A stretch of 64,000 nucleotides of DNA from Draconibacterium orientale (GCF_000626635.1 NZ_CP007451.1:4632501-4696500), one strand, 5' to 3'. Positions 1-8,072 are shown, counted from the first letter of the stretch. Numbers and translations are program-made. Notes: generated by a model from the sequence alone, not told the origin.

Positions 1-331
1 GCTTTAGCTAGCCCCCTTTTTATGCTCACAAATTGGCTCCAATAGATTATTCAAAATATGTATCCGGCACTTGCATACCCCATAATCCTTCTACAGAGTA
101 TCAGTGCATAAAATATATTTCTAAAAGTTTTACTAATTCCTAAATCCATACACCCAAAGTATTATAGACATTGATGGTTTGATGGATTTGGGCTAGATGT
201 TGTGGGGCAGAAATATGGTTTAGAATGAAAATGATTTGTAGTAGCCCCTGTTACATCGCTCTAGATAATAAGCTATCAAAAATTGGAAGTACTACTTAAC
301 AATAAGATATATTTAACCCAAATTGAAAGAT
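1..331. other. Intergenic, no gene seen
   Basis: AT-rich sequence at the window edge. I see no convincing ORF, attC-like palindrome or RNA gene here. The short plus-strand ORF that begins at 323 runs antisense through the next gene and is judged a shadow. Confidence 0.5.
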
Positions 332-1363
332 TTAGTTGAAATAATAAACCTCTCGCTCTATCACATATTTTGGAATTGTATTTTCATACTTTATTTGTTT
401 TATCCAATTGCCAATTTTATCAAACTCATAGGAATATGTAATCTTTCGACGAATATCACCATTAACAATCTCACTATCTTCAATTATATTTCCATTTTCA
501 TATTTCGTTATTCCTAGAGGATGATCCTTGCTGTGTACATAGTTTTGTGATTCCGATAAATTACCTTTGTCATCGTATGAATAGATAAATCCATTGTAAA
601 TATTTCCACTAGAGGAAATCCAATTTTCTTCAGCTAATTTACCGTTATCAAAATACTTATATGTATATATTCCAGAAATTTCACCTTCTTTACTATAGTT
701 TATTTCTTCGATTAATTTATCGTTTTCATCGTAGGTGGATACTCTTTTAAGCTCTAAAGCACCATCTTCATAGTAAGAGTTGAGTTCAACTACTTTATCG
801 CTTTCATAATACTTATATTCTCGCTTTTTTTCTAAATTCCCATTTCCATCGTAGAAGTTGCTTTTCAATATCTTATTATGAGTATATTTATAATTGTATT
901 TTGAATTTATTCTACCATCAGCATTATAACGAATTTCATTGATTAAATCACCACTTTCACTATATGTTGAAATAGTCTTTTCTGTCAGATTACCTTTTGA
1001 ATTATATTCTAGTTTTTCAATCAAATTTCCTTTTAAATCATATCGATAGATTATTTTAGAACTTAGTTCACTTTTAGTGTATCCGTAACCGGTATTTCGG
1101 AAATAGCTTTCCTCAGTTTTCATTCCTTCAATATTAAATTTGATGTAAATATCTTTTTTAGGATATCCTAGAATTGTCATCTCTCTTTCTCTATTACCTC
1201 TTTCTATTGTCCCAAATTTATCCACGGCGGTATAAGAAACTTCATAGACTGATTCAACTTGACCTTTTAAGTTCATTAGGGTCAAATCCGTTTTCTTTGG
1301 AGTTGTATTACAACTACTCATGGCTAGAATCATTAGGAACATAATTATAAATCTATTTTTCAT
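332..1363 (-). CDS. YD/RHS-like repeat lipoprotein
   Basis: The protein has 343 residues and an N-terminal lipoprotein signal: a hydrophobic stretch followed by a lipobox ending SSC at about residue 18. The rest is a chain of about 12 short repeats of the type Y-x-x-x-G-N/K-L-x-E, usually with Y/F, D/N and G at fixed spacing, as in YD/RHS-type repeats and MORN-like Bacteroidota lipoproteins. It is probably attached to the outer membrane or periplasmic face. The substrate and function are unknown. A related repeat lipoprotein sits in an attC cassette at 21955-22804, so this copy may be former cassette cargo, but I see no attC site beside it. The start is well supported by the signal peptide. 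Confidence 0.75.
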   Translation of the reverse strand: MKNRFIIMFLMILAMSSCNTTPKKTDLTLMNLKGQVESVYEVSYTAVDKFGTIERGNREREMTILGYPKKDIYIKFNIEGMKTEESYFRNTGYGYTKSELSSKIIYRYDLKGNLIEKLEYNSKGNLTEKTISTYSESGDLINEIRYNADGRINSKYNYKYTHNKILKSNFYDGNGNLEKKREYKYYESDKVVELNSYYEDGALELKRVSTYDENDKLIEEINYSKEGEISGIYTYKYFDNGKLAEENWISSSGNIYNGFIYSYDDKGNLSESQNYVHSKDHPLGITKYENGNIIEDSEIVNGDIRRKITYSYEFDKIGNWIKQIKYENTIPKYVIEREVYYFN

Positions 1364-1462
1364 TTTTTATTGTTTTGTCATTATACGCTGCATATGAAGT
1401 ATTATTCCAAGATGAATTATGAAACCATAGTCAAATCGGGAAATCTAAAAGGCTATCACGAA

Positions 1463-1480
1463 GTTATCATATATGATAAC
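1463..1480. promoter_or_regulatory. Palindromic operator candidate of the XRE regulator
   Basis: A perfect 18-bp palindrome, GTTATCATATATGATAAC, lies about 50 bp upstream of the HTH gene that starts at 1529. A further half site, ATGATAAC, occupies 1519-1526, directly before the start codon. A perfect palindrome plus a half site overlapping the translation start is a common layout for autorepression by small XRE repressors. The binding itself is inferred. Confidence 0.55.
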
Positions 1481-1528
1481 CGCTTAATAAAGATAAAACA
1501 AAATCTTAGTTGTCAGAAATGATAACTA

Positions 1529-1744
1529 ATGAAAATTGACCTGCTTCAAATAAAAATTGGTAACAGAATCAGAGAATTGAGGGAATCCAAGGGGATTTCC
1601 CAACAAAATCTGGCTGCTATCTGCAATTTTGAAAAAGCTAATTTATCTCGCTTGGAAGCTGGTCGTACAAATCCAACAATATCCACCCTGTATAAGATCA
1701 GTGAAGCTTTGGAAGTAACATTATCGGATTTGGTTAATGTTTAA
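1529..1744 (+). CDS. XRE-family HTH transcriptional regulator
   Basis: This is a 71-residue, single-domain Cro/CI-type helix-turn-helix protein. Residues 10-65 fit the HTH_XRE pattern: IGNRIRELRESKGISQQNLA, then the recognition helix region KANLSRLEAGRTNPTIST, then LYKISEALEV. It has no extra effector domain, so it resembles small repressors of mobile elements and toxin-antitoxin or restriction modules. It is the only plus-strand gene among minus-strand neighbours. Upstream palindromes at 1463-1480 and 1519-1526 suggest autoregulation. The convergent gene at 1748 starts 3 nt beyond its stop codon region. Confidence 0.9.
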   Translation: MKIDLLQIKIGNRIRELRESKGISQQNLAAICNFEKANLSRLEAGRTNPTISTLYKISEALEVTLSDLVNV

Positions 1745-1747
1745 CCA

Positions 1748-2104
1748 TTAAGGAGGAAGTCCATTCTTTTCAATATCCTGTAGCTTGTTAAAAATAATCC
1801 CACACCATTTGGTCAGTTTTTCATCCATGTTGTAATATGAAGTATCTTCCACCGCCTTTTCAATAAGCTCAAAATAATGTTGATACAACCGATCCGGTTT
1901 TGCTTTAAACCCCAAAAGTGTAAGAATTTCCTCGCTGATATTTAGGGTATATTGTGTGCAGTCGAATCCTAGTTTTTCCAATGCTAATATTAGTATCTGA
2001 TTCCTTATCTGTTCTTGAATCAAATGATTTATTAGTTGTTGTTTCTTCATAATTCCGGGAATTAAAATTTGATAATTATTCTTCAATGAATAGATTTTAG
2101 CCAC
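1748..2104 (-). CDS. Hypothetical protein (118 aa)
   Basis: I do not recognise this family. The protein is mostly alpha-helical by composition, has no signal peptide and contains two cysteines and several aromatic residues near the C-terminus (WCGIIFN). An internal methionine at residue 19 (start 2050) is an alternative start. The gene is convergent with the XRE regulator. A perfect hairpin lies just upstream of the 2104 start (2113-2135). Confidence 0.55.
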   Translation of the reverse strand: MAKIYSLKNNYQILIPGIMKKQQLINHLIQEQIRNQILILALEKLGFDCTQYTLNISEEILTLLGFKAKPDRLYQHYFELIEKAVEDTSYYNMDEKLTKWCGIIFNKLQDIEKNGLPP

Positions 2105-2112
2105 TTTCTCTG

Positions 2113-2135
2113 CGATGGTATAAATCCTACCATCG
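2113..2135. promoter_or_regulatory. Inverted repeat upstream of the 118-aa gene
   Basis: CGATGGTA, a 7-nt spacer and TACCATCG form a perfect 8-bp inverted repeat. Further TTCTC/GAGAA arms lie outside it (about 2106-2144). It sits 9 nt upstream of the start codon at 2104. It could be an operator or an RNA hairpin in the leader; no T-run follows on either strand. Confidence 0.35.
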
Positions 2136-2221
2136 AATTGAGAAAATGGTTAATTTGTTGGTGTTGGGAACTAAATAGAGATGATGAGAGTCTGGGGTTG
2201 GACTAGCCTTTGCTCATTTGA

Positions 2222-2482
2222 TCAAACCTTCACGGCAAAATACCACACCAAATATGCCTTTCCATCAATGATGAATACATCTTGAAGATGGAGGGTCATT
2301 TTTACAGCATGAACAATGTATTCTTTACCTTCTACCAAAGGTGGAACATCCACTTTTGCAATCACTGTAAAAGGGCAATGCACCCTTTTTACATGGCCTG
2401 TATACAGAACCACTAAAACACTGTCTGTTCCAACGATTTTGAATAACCCGGTGATGTATGCTCTTGCTTTTTGATCTTTCAT
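2222..2482 (-). CDS. Hypothetical protein (86 aa)
   Basis: This is a short, beta-rich protein without signal peptide or obvious motif. Its alternating hydrophobic pattern (for example DSVLVVLYTGHVKRVHCPF) suggests a small beta barrel or OB-like fold, but that is only a guess. It starts 9 nt after a hairpin with a T-run on the same strand (2491-2523), which could act as a leader terminator or belong to an upstream transcript. Confidence 0.5.
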   Translation of the reverse strand: MKDQKARAYITGLFKIVGTDSVLVVLYTGHVKRVHCPFTVIAKVDVPPLVEGKEYIVHAVKMTLHLQDVFIIDGKAYLVWYFAVKV

Positions 2483-2490
2483 ATACAGGA

Positions 2491-2523
2491 AATAAAAAAG
2501 CCACCTCTTGAAAAGAAGTGGCT
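2491..2523 (-). terminator. Intrinsic terminator-like hairpin
   Basis: On the minus strand the stem AGCCAC(T)TCTT / AAGA(G)GTGGCT has a short loop and is followed by TTTTTT. No gene lies immediately upstream on this strand (2524-2877), and the 86-aa gene starts 9 nt beyond it. It is therefore either a leader attenuator or the end of an unseen transcript. Confidence 0.5.
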
Positions 2524-2812
2524 GAGTTAATATTAATGAAACTATTTATAAATTTAAGACATCCTCTCAGAGTGTTGAGGTGTTGGCGAAAAACACATTT
2601 TCTCTAGTAACTGGTGTATCATCCTATCCCTAGGAGAATGATGCAAAAATAAGGAGTATGTTAATGCTCAGAATGAAGATTTCAGCTCAAGCTCAAGCAA
2701 ATTGAAAATGTAGCATAAACCAATCATTCAAAAAACCGGGGTCCTTAGTGGAAGATTTAGATGGACGAAGCGATCTTAAATGGATGGTAATAGAATATGA
2801 TGTAAAGTTGAA
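2524..2812. other. Intergenic, left of the truncated array
   Basis: I see no ORF or RNA gene. The stretch ends at an abrupt junction near 2813, where the right half of an attC site begins with no matching left half. Confidence 0.4.
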
Positions 2813-2870
2813 AGAATCCGCAGTTGGCGTACCACCGAACCCCGCCCTGCAATATGTACCGTGTTATGCC
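2813..2870 (-). other. Right half of an attC-like site (truncated array edge)
   Basis: From AATCCGCAGTTGG onward this matches the right half of the complete site at 20962-21098 almost base for base and ends in the core GTTATGCC (2863-2870). The left half (inverse core and left stem) is absent. The core is an exact reverse complement of GGCATAAC at 3704-3711, so the following cassette is intact while its outer attC has been cut, presumably by a deletion or insertion. Confidence 0.75.
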
Positions 2871-2877
2871 CTGTGTT

Positions 2878-3378
2878 TTATTCATTTTTTATCCTATTGT
2901 TTTCCCAATTAGTAATGTCAACTTTCTCAATGTCCTGGATTCTTTTGTATTCGTAATATTGATAAGTTGCAACTCCAATTAAAATCCAGAAAATTGTCCC
3001 AGTAATTAGGAGAACCAGTCTTTGACGAAATTTTGTCTTATAATTTGATTCCGTTAATTCCGTTAATCCGCTGTCAAAGAATTTGAATAATTCATAAGGT
3101 CCGAAAAGGAAGATTTTAATTTTCTCAACGAGTGTATATTTTTCAAATTGATTTCTTTCCTCCTGTTTTTCCCATGCTTTTTTAAATGCGTTTAATTCGT
3201 CTTTTTCTGTTTTTATTTTTTTAAATCTTTCCTCAATTTTATTAGTGTCAAAACCATAGTTTACAAGTTTTTCGAATGATTCATTTTCCAGTTCTTCATC
3301 ATCTGATGTTTTGTAAACTGAAATTAGCCAGTCAACTTCGTCTTTATGTATCTTATTATTTTTCCCCGATAATCTCAT
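2878..3378 (-). CDS. Cassette protein, membrane-anchored hypothetical
   Basis: The protein has 166 residues: a charged, helical N-terminal two thirds (residues 10-95, rich in E and K) and one transmembrane helix at about 122-142 (VLLITGTIFWILIGVATYQY), followed by a short charged tail. No known family is recognised. It is the second gene of cassette 1 and overlaps the end of the upstream gene (3356-3679) by 23 nt, so the two are probably translated together. Its stop codon lies 8 nt from the attC core at 2863-2870. Confidence 0.65.
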   Translation of the reverse strand: MRLSGKNNKIHKDEVDWLISVYKTSDDEELENESFEKLVNYGFDTNKIEERFKKIKTEKDELNAFKKAWEKQEERNQFEKYTLVEKIKIFLFGPYELFKFFDSGLTELTESNYKTKFRQRLVLLITGTIFWILIGVATYQYYEYKRIQDIEKVDITNWENNRIKNE

Positions 3379-3679
3379 CTAATAATATCTCAGAATTTTT
3401 AGGTCTGCTTGGCTCATATTTTACTTTGAATCTATGATTTAGAAACTTTTTAGGATTTTCATAAATGACAATCTCGCCAATATATTTAATGGAGTCTACG
3501 CGATACTCATAATAAACTGCATTTCCTGAACGAGCTAATACTTCATAATCATAGACAAGTCCAGTTGTAATATCAAAGTTTTTCTCAAGGCGATTTTTGT
3601 CGATGAAGTATTTAATTGCAACACTTGCAATTATTAAGAAAAGCAGGGTTATTCCTATGTATTTAATTCTTTCTTTCAA
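3356..3679 (-). CDS. Cassette protein, DUF3592-like membrane protein
   Basis: This 107-residue protein has one N-terminal membrane helix (residues 6-24) and a beta-rich domain ending in a pattern of the type V-x-Y-x-P-x-x-P. That resembles the DUF3592/small membrane protein type often seen in Bacteroidota. Family assignment is tentative. It is the first gene of cassette 1 and starts 25 nt inside the cassette boundary formed by GGCATAAC at 3704-3711. Confidence 0.6.
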   Translation of the reverse strand: MKERIKYIGITLLFLIIASVAIKYFIDKNRLEKNFDITTGLVYDYEVLARSGNAVYYEYRVDSIKYIGEIVIYENPKKFLNHRFKVKYEPSRPKNSEILLDEIIGEK

Positions 3680-3703
3680 AGTTCTTCGGTCTTTTTAACA
3701 TTG

Positions 3704-3838
3704 GGCATAACGGTGGTGGTATGAGGTCGTGGCGGTCAGACGAGAGTCTGACCAGTCCGACCGAAACTGAGGTTGGGACGAGATTCGACTTGTCGAATCC
3801 GTACAAACCCAGCCATGCCTTATACCACGTGTTAGCAT
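3704..3838 (-). other. attC-like recombination site 1
   Basis: The inverse core GGCATAAC and core GTTAGCAT bound a 135-nt imperfect palindrome. Outer arms GTGGTAT/ATACCAC flank an inner stem CGGTCAGAC/GTCTGACC with a GAGA loop, and a second hairpin GATTCGAC/GTCGAATC lies beside it. The left core pairs with 2863-2870 and the right core with 5118-5125, that is with the far ends of the two neighbouring cassettes. Orientation is assigned from the cargo genes, since the cores alone are symmetric. Confidence 0.8.
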
Positions 3839-3846
3839 TAGTATTT

Positions 3847-4500
3847 TTATTTTTGGTCAAAGTGAAATAATATTATCTCTAGAAAAACTTCTTTATCTTC
3901 ATCATTCGGTAATCTGTATATATATCCAAAAGAAGATTCCCCTTTGTGATTATTAACTTTTCTGTAATAAGGATGTTTCTTTGCTTCCTCTTTAACTGTT
4001 TCTAAGACTTTTGAAAAGTCTTTATTTTGAACAAAAAACAATAAAGCAACCTTTGAATCGCGCCAAGTTAAATATCGGTCAAAAAGTTGATTTATTGCCT
4101 GGTGAAATTCAGTTGTACCTTTCCAAAATTTACATTCAGCAACGAATAGATTTGAGTTGTCAGCTGAGTATTTTAATATAATATCAGTTTTTCCATTTTT
4201 GTTAAACGTCTCACCAGTTGCGGTTACACCTTCATATCTTGTTTCAAGAATAAATAGGAATTGGTCTCTTAAACCTTCTTCGTCTTTGTTTTTATACAAA
4301 GCTGGTTTCTTTTCCATACTTTTCCCGGCATCATATACAACTTTAAGGATACCTGAATACATGTTTTGAGACATTGTTGGAACAGAGGCAAATTCTCTAT
4401 TCTTGTCAAGTTTTGGTTGTGGAATATCTACTTTTTTTGACTGTAGGTACAGAAAATATCGAATCTGTATTTTTGTTAGTTGAGATATTGATTGCAGCAA
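3847..4500 (-). CDS. PD-(D/E)xK nuclease-like domain (C-terminal part of frameshifted gene)
   Basis: This is the C-terminal half of a cassette gene interrupted by a frameshift. It contains a restriction-endonuclease-like core: an acidic residue in GKTDIILKY followed about 12 residues later by VAECKFWKG, the E-x-K signature of PD-(D/E)xK nucleases. Downstream segments are rich in aromatic residues. The ORF as drawn begins in the wrong frame; true homology with the upstream ORF (4406-5080) joins at an A7 run near 4429-4435, where one extra A shifts the frame. Restoring the frame gives one protein of about 400 residues. The activity and any role in phage or DNA defence are inference. Confidence 0.65.
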   Translation of the reverse strand: MLQSISQLTKIQIRYFLYLQSKKVDIPQPKLDKNREFASVPTMSQNMYSGILKVVYDAGKSMEKKPALYKNKDEEGLRDQFLFILETRYEGVTATGETFNKNGKTDIILKYSADNSNLFVAECKFWKGTTEFHQAINQLFDRYLTWRDSKVALLFFVQNKDFSKVLETVKEEAKKHPYYRKVNNHKGESSFGYIYRLPNDEDKEVFLEIILFHFDQK

Positions 4501-5080
4501 AAAAATCGTTCTCTTTTAAAAATCTTTCTTTTACTCTTTTGAATTCTACTCTTACTATTCCCTCAACACTGTTATTCCACTCTTTAGCGAAATTATTCAC
4601 ATTTACAACATTTGTAAAAGCCGCGCTAAAGGCTCTTGATTTCTCTGCTTTGAATTTCTCTGCGTCTTGGTCGTAAAGTTTAAATGAAAAAGAAACTGTA
4701 TTACTATGTTCGTTAACAGATATATCATAGCTTGTCCAAGCCCAAGTGCTAGGTCTTATTTTGAAAAGTACAATTGACCCTGAAAAGGTATATCGAACTG
4801 TAAAAATATAGACATCTTGTTCATACTCATAATCCCTAAAGCGACCAGTCATTGTTTCCTTTTTCGTTTTTGGCTGGTCAATTTGCTCGCTCTCTTCATA
4901 AATAACTAAAGGAGTAACCTTAAAGTCCTCAATGAGAAAATTAATATAATCCTCTTCCTCAACTCCAAGAATATACTCTTTAGTTTCGCTTTCAATTTTC
5001 TTCTTTATTTGCTCTTTCCACTGCTCAATTGCGCTAAAGCTTTCAACTTCACTAAAGGTTTTTATAGTTGAGTTATACAT
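4406..5080 (-). CDS. N-terminal part of frameshifted nuclease-like gene
   Basis: This ORF has 224 residues, of which the last dozen or so are read out of frame. The N-terminal domain is mixed alpha/beta and its family is not recognised. It contains no signal peptide, so the protein is cytoplasmic. At about 4435 the frame runs into a different reading at an A7 tract; the other frame continues with VDIPQPKLDKNR and the nuclease motifs at 3847-4500. It is the only gene of cassette 2 and starts 38 nt inside the boundary at 5118. Confidence 0.65.
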   Translation of the reverse strand: MYNSTIKTFSEVESFSAIEQWKEQIKKKIESETKEYILGVEEEDYINFLIEDFKVTPLVIYEESEQIDQPKTKKETMTGRFRDYEYEQDVYIFTVRYTFSGSIVLFKIRPSTWAWTSYDISVNEHSNTVSFSFKLYDQDAEKFKAEKSRAFSAAFTNVVNVNNFAKEWNNSVEGIVRVEFKRVKERFLKENDFFAAINISTNKNTDSIFSVPTVKKSRYSTTKT

Positions 5081-5117
5081 ATCAATTTATTATTTGCAGT
5101 TTGGTCTTTCAATATTA

Positions 5118-5252
5118 ATGCTAACGGTAAATTATATGTTGTCGTAGCGGATTGCGGGTGATTGTCTGTCCGTGAGGACGAGGACAATCAGGCGGGAATC
5201 CGAGCTACGCATACCAAAGAAACCGCTATGCAATATATAAAATGTTAACAGC
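5118..5252 (-). other. attC-like recombination site 2
   Basis: The inverse core ATGCTAAC (5118-5125) pairs with the core at 3831; the core GTTAACAGC (5244-5252) pairs with 6190-6198. Between them is a 135-nt palindrome with the inner stem ATTGTC-TGTCC / GGAC-GA-GGACAAT, which has unpaired bases on one arm, a hallmark of attC sites. The stop codon of the next gene (5245-5247) lies inside the core. Confidence 0.82.
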
Positions 5253-5685
5253 TGGGTTTAATATTTTTTAATTTATCATATATCTCCTTTAAGTTCAAAT
5301 TCTCTCTTGAATTGAATTTATAACTTTTCTCATCTCTGATTTTTATTCGTATTTCAAAACTTGGAAAATCAATAATATTTGGGCCATTGCCAGATTCTTT
5401 AATAACTGTATTTTTTGAAATACTATCTATATTTTGAATTAAATGTGTCTCAGTTTTAAACTTGAATAAATGTGTTATTATCAATTTGTGTTTATGAAGA
5501 TATAGTTCTTTTAGACCAAGTAATTTTGTGAAGTTGAAAATAAGTAAGATAAATAAGAGTGAGCATATACTTATTGTTTGCCAATTGAAATTGCGCTCTA
5601 ATAAAAAAGGCATCATAAAGATTGCAGCTATTACAATGAGCCCAAATCTCATAATTAGTATTGAATTTTTTATTTTACTCCTCAT
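5245..5685 (-). CDS. Cassette protein with two N-terminal membrane helices
   Basis: The protein has 146 residues, with membrane helices at about 9-28 and 35-53 followed by a roughly 90-residue beta-rich cytoplasmic domain. This is the layout of small PH-like (bacterial pleckstrin homology) membrane proteins, but the resemblance is only architectural. It is the second gene of cassette 3. The TAA stop is formed by the bases of the attC core GTTAACAGC, so cassette recombination would have to preserve the stop codon. Confidence 0.6.
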   Translation of the reverse strand: MRSKIKNSILIMRFGLIVIAAIFMMPFLLERNFNWQTISICSLLFILLIFNFTKLLGLKELYLHKHKLIITHLFKFKTETHLIQNIDSISKNTVIKESGNGPNIIDFPSFEIRIKIRDEKSYKFNSRENLNLKEIYDKLKNIKPSC

Positions 5686-5719
5686 TCGTTAAAGGTCTTT
5701 CCAATTTTATTTGCTATGA

Positions 5720-6163
5720 TTAATTCAAATTGAAGTCCTGTACATAACATTGTTCTTCTGTCAAGAAGATACCGTTTTCGTATGCAGCTCTGTGAAGTTT
5801 CGGTAATTCCTTAAAACGTTTTAATCTCAGTCGGTTCACTTTTCTAGAGGCCATAAAGTCATAAATTACATCGTACATCATTACAACTTCTATTATGTCA
5901 CAGTTCTGTTTTAAATTTATGATTGTCCACTCCATGCCAATAAAACTTAAAAGCAACTTATTTGTCTCTGGAGGGATTTCTATCTTGAAATAACCGTTTA
6001 AATCAGTTTTTCCTATCAATAAAGTATCACGGTTTTGAATCCAAACACCAGGAAGTTCTTCAAGGTCTTCTGTGATTATCCGTCCATGAATCATTCGATT
6101 TTGTCCATTCAGGTTTTGGTTGAAAATTAAAAGCAATAATGCGATGATTGTATATATTTTCAT
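5720..6163 (-). CDS. Secreted CarboxypepD-regulatory-like cassette protein
   Basis: This 147-residue protein has a signal peptide (residues 1-20, ending NLNGQ). A CarboxypepD_reg-like beta-sandwich follows at about 24-95: RMIHGRIITEDLEELPGVWI, then GKTDLNGYFKIEIP and LLLSFIGME. In Bacteroidota this domain usually precedes a TonB-dependent receptor; here it stands alone with a short basic tail. It is exported to the periplasm or the cell surface. It is the first gene of cassette 3, with 35 nt between it and 5245-5685. Confidence 0.75.
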   Translation of the reverse strand: MKIYTIIALLLLIFNQNLNGQNRMIHGRIITEDLEELPGVWIQNRDTLLIGKTDLNGYFKIEIPPETNKLLLSFIGMEWTIINLKQNCDIIEVVMMYDVIYDFMASRKVNRLRLKRFKELPKLHRAAYENGIFLTEEQCYVQDFNLN

Positions 6164-6189
6164 TTTCTTATGTGCACGAATTTTACCTT

Positions 6190-6324
6190 GCTGTTAACGT
6201 TCAATGTATGGTGTCGTAAGGGATTGCGTGCTTCAAACTTATCAAGTTACCACCCAAAATTGATGCGGGTGAAACCGCTCGAAAACCTCTAAAACCCTTA
6301 TGCACTATACATATTGTTGTGCTT
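6190..6324 (-). other. attC-like recombination site 3
   Basis: The inverse core GCTGTTAAC (6190-6198) is the exact complement of the core at 5244; the core GTTGTGCTT (6316-6324) is the complement of 7276-7284. The site is 135 nt long. Outer arms AATGTAT/ATACATAT and AAGGG/CCCTT pair well, but the inner part diverges from the other sites. Confidence 0.78.
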
Positions 6325-6335
6325 TCGTTATTATT

Positions 6336-6752
6336 TTACATGTATTTAGTATAATCAATTTTCTCGTTCAAAATTTGATTTTCATCTTTACTCAACAGTC
6401 TTGACAATTCACTTTTCGCCTTTTTCCCTTCTTCAACAATCCGTTGCCATTTTTTATCTGCCAGAATTGCTTCCACATCATGGTCTTCATTATTTGGAGA
6501 ATCATATTTATCTAGCAATCCATGCCATGATTGGATTATTTCAAATTCTCTTTTGGAAATCCATCCTTCATTCAATAAGTCTTTATAATTATTATCAATT
6601 ACTAAATCGTCAAAGTAGCTGCACATAAATTCTACGAATGACCAGTGAGGATTTGTATTGGATTTGTCAAGCCAAGATTTTCTTTGGAGTTCCAATGAAG
6701 TCAATTCATTAATACAGCTTAACCACCTATTTCTCCATAATTCTTTTTGCAT
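6336..6752 (-). CDS. Hypothetical cassette protein (138 aa)
   Basis: This is a soluble, helical protein rich in W, E and K (for example MQKELWRNRWLSCINEL). It has no signal peptide and no recognised family. It lies 9 nt after 6762-7259 in cassette 4, so the two are probably co-transcribed. Residues 80-125 look like a coiled coil. Confidence 0.6.
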   Translation of the reverse strand: MQKELWRNRWLSCINELTSLELQRKSWLDKSNTNPHWSFVEFMCSYFDDLVIDNNYKDLLNEGWISKREFEIIQSWHGLLDKYDSPNNEDHDVEAILADKKWQRIVEEGKKAKSELSRLLSKDENQILNEKIDYTKYM

Positions 6753-6761
6753 TTCGTTTTA

Positions 6762-7259
6762 CTATTTCTTAATTCTTAAAGGCCATTTTTCTGGGTCACT
6801 GTCAGTCCTTATTTCAATTGATTCACCGTTAACTTTCATCAGAACAATTTCAGGGCAATTTTCTGGTGTTACAGTCACTTCTTTTTCTAATCTTAGTGAG
6901 AGTTCTTTCAGATACTCAATTAGCTTGTTATGGTCTTCAATGTTTTTAAATTCTCTAGGGTCAATATCGTTTTCTAATTCTGTATCGTCAAAAAAGTGAG
7001 CATTAACCTGAATATTATCAATATATACTTTCGCAGTTGAAGTTAAATCATGATTGCCATCCCAAAATTCCCGAATCACGTTAATATCAATTTTGTTTTC
7101 ATCTTTTTCTGCTTTCCCATTATACCACTCAATTCTAAAATTTTGATTTACATACCTAACCCACGCTTCCCAGTCTTCTCGTGAAATATCATGAACATAA
7201 ATGTCCAACCAACCTCCGTCCCATAGATAAATCTTATTTTTTAATTGATTCCAGTTCAT
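6762..7259 (-). CDS. Hypothetical cassette protein (165 aa)
   Basis: The start is placed at 7259 (MNWNQLK) because the longer frame to 7283 would begin inside the attC core. The protein is acidic, soluble and mixed alpha/beta, with no signal peptide. Small acidic proteins of this sort in cassettes are often immunity or partner proteins, but no family is recognised. It is the first gene of cassette 4. Confidence 0.62.
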   Translation of the reverse strand: MNWNQLKNKIYLWDGGWLDIYVHDISREDWEAWVRYVNQNFRIEWYNGKAEKDENKIDINVIREFWDGNHDLTSTAKVYIDNIQVNAHFFDDTELENDIDPREFKNIEDHNKLIEYLKELSLRLEKEVTVTPENCPEIVLMKVNGESIEIRTDSDPEKWPLRIKK

Positions 7260-7275
7260 GGTCTCTTTTTTAATG

Positions 7276-7412
7276 AAGCACAACGGTCACTTGTAAGTTG
7301 TCGTTGCGGATTTCGGAGCTCGTTCCTGTCCGGCAGGACGGAACGATGTTGCGAGAATCCAGCGAACGACACCGCACGAACCCCGCAATGCAATTTACAA
7401 TTTGTTAGTAGC
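7276..7412 (-). other. attC-like recombination site 4
   Basis: The inverse core AAGCACAAC pairs with the core at 6316; the core GTTAGTAGC (7404-7412) pairs with 8119-8127. The inner stem CGTTCCTGTCC / GGACGGAACG has a GGCA loop and an unpaired T in one arm. The outer arms ACTTGTAA/TTACAATT and TGCGG/CCGCA complete the 137-nt palindrome. Confidence 0.83.
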
Positions 7413-7427
7413 TGGGTTTTATCTTTT

Positions 7428-8072
7428 CTATTTTCTCCACTCTTTTCTGCCATTATCATTCATTGAAATAATAATTAGAATATTTCGGTTATTTGCATAA
7501 TTGTTATAGACGTAGACTTTTTTAAAATCGTTGAACATTAAATTTTCAGGTGAAAAATCGTCATCCATAACATGTCCGTTAATAACAAATAGGAAGTCCT
7601 GATTTAATACCTTAAAATGATTATAATAGTCCAATGTGTGTTTTTCAAAATTGTCTGTGAAGCAGGCTAACAGTTTTTGAGAATATGTATCTCTGTTTTT
7701 CTCGTTTAGTTTAATTCTTTTGAATTTTGAAATTGACTCGTCACAATTGAAGTTCTCAGCTTTTAAGTCAAATTGAAAATTCAAATATATTGTGTCCCTT
7801 TCGGGAGCAATATCGTTCATGCTAATGTAATAAGGTTCAGAAATCATTGAAAAATTTATTACTCCTTCAATTGGTACTTTTATTTCAAATCTTCCACAAA
7901 CATCTGATACAGTTCCATTTTTTACTTTGGGAATACCAATTGATATTCCAGGCAAAGGATTTTTATCTTTTGAAGTCAATTGTCCGATGACAAGTATTGT
8001 GTCAGCGACTTGTGCATTCGTTGTCAATGTGATTAAAAGTCCAATTAATAATATTTGAATTCGCTTAGTCAT
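7428..8072 (-). CDS. Secreted CarboxypepD-like cassette protein
   Basis: The protein has 214 residues. A signal peptide (residues 1-20, ending TNAQ) is followed by a CarboxypepD_reg-like domain at about 26-95 (VIGQLTSKDKNPLPGISIGI, DVCGRFEIKVP, INFSMISEPYY). The C-terminal 110 residues are not recognised. It is probably periplasmic or surface located. It is the only gene of cassette 5 and resembles 5720-6163 in architecture. Confidence 0.72.
   Translation of the reverse strand: MTKRIQILLIGLLITLTTNAQVADTILVIGQLTSKDKNPLPGISIGIPKVKNGTVSDVCGRFEIKVPIEGVINFSMISEPYYISMNDIAPERDTIYLNFQFDLKAENFNCDESISKFKRIKLNEKNRDTYSQKLLACFTDNFEKHTLDYYNHFKVLNQDFLFVINGHVMDDDFSPENLMFNDFKKVYVYNNYANNRNILIIISMNDNGRKEWRK

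Noticed and set aside
3663-3860. 65-codon minus-strand ORF over attC site 1
   Set aside because: It lies across the palindrome and has no homologous feel; open frames over attC are common by composition.
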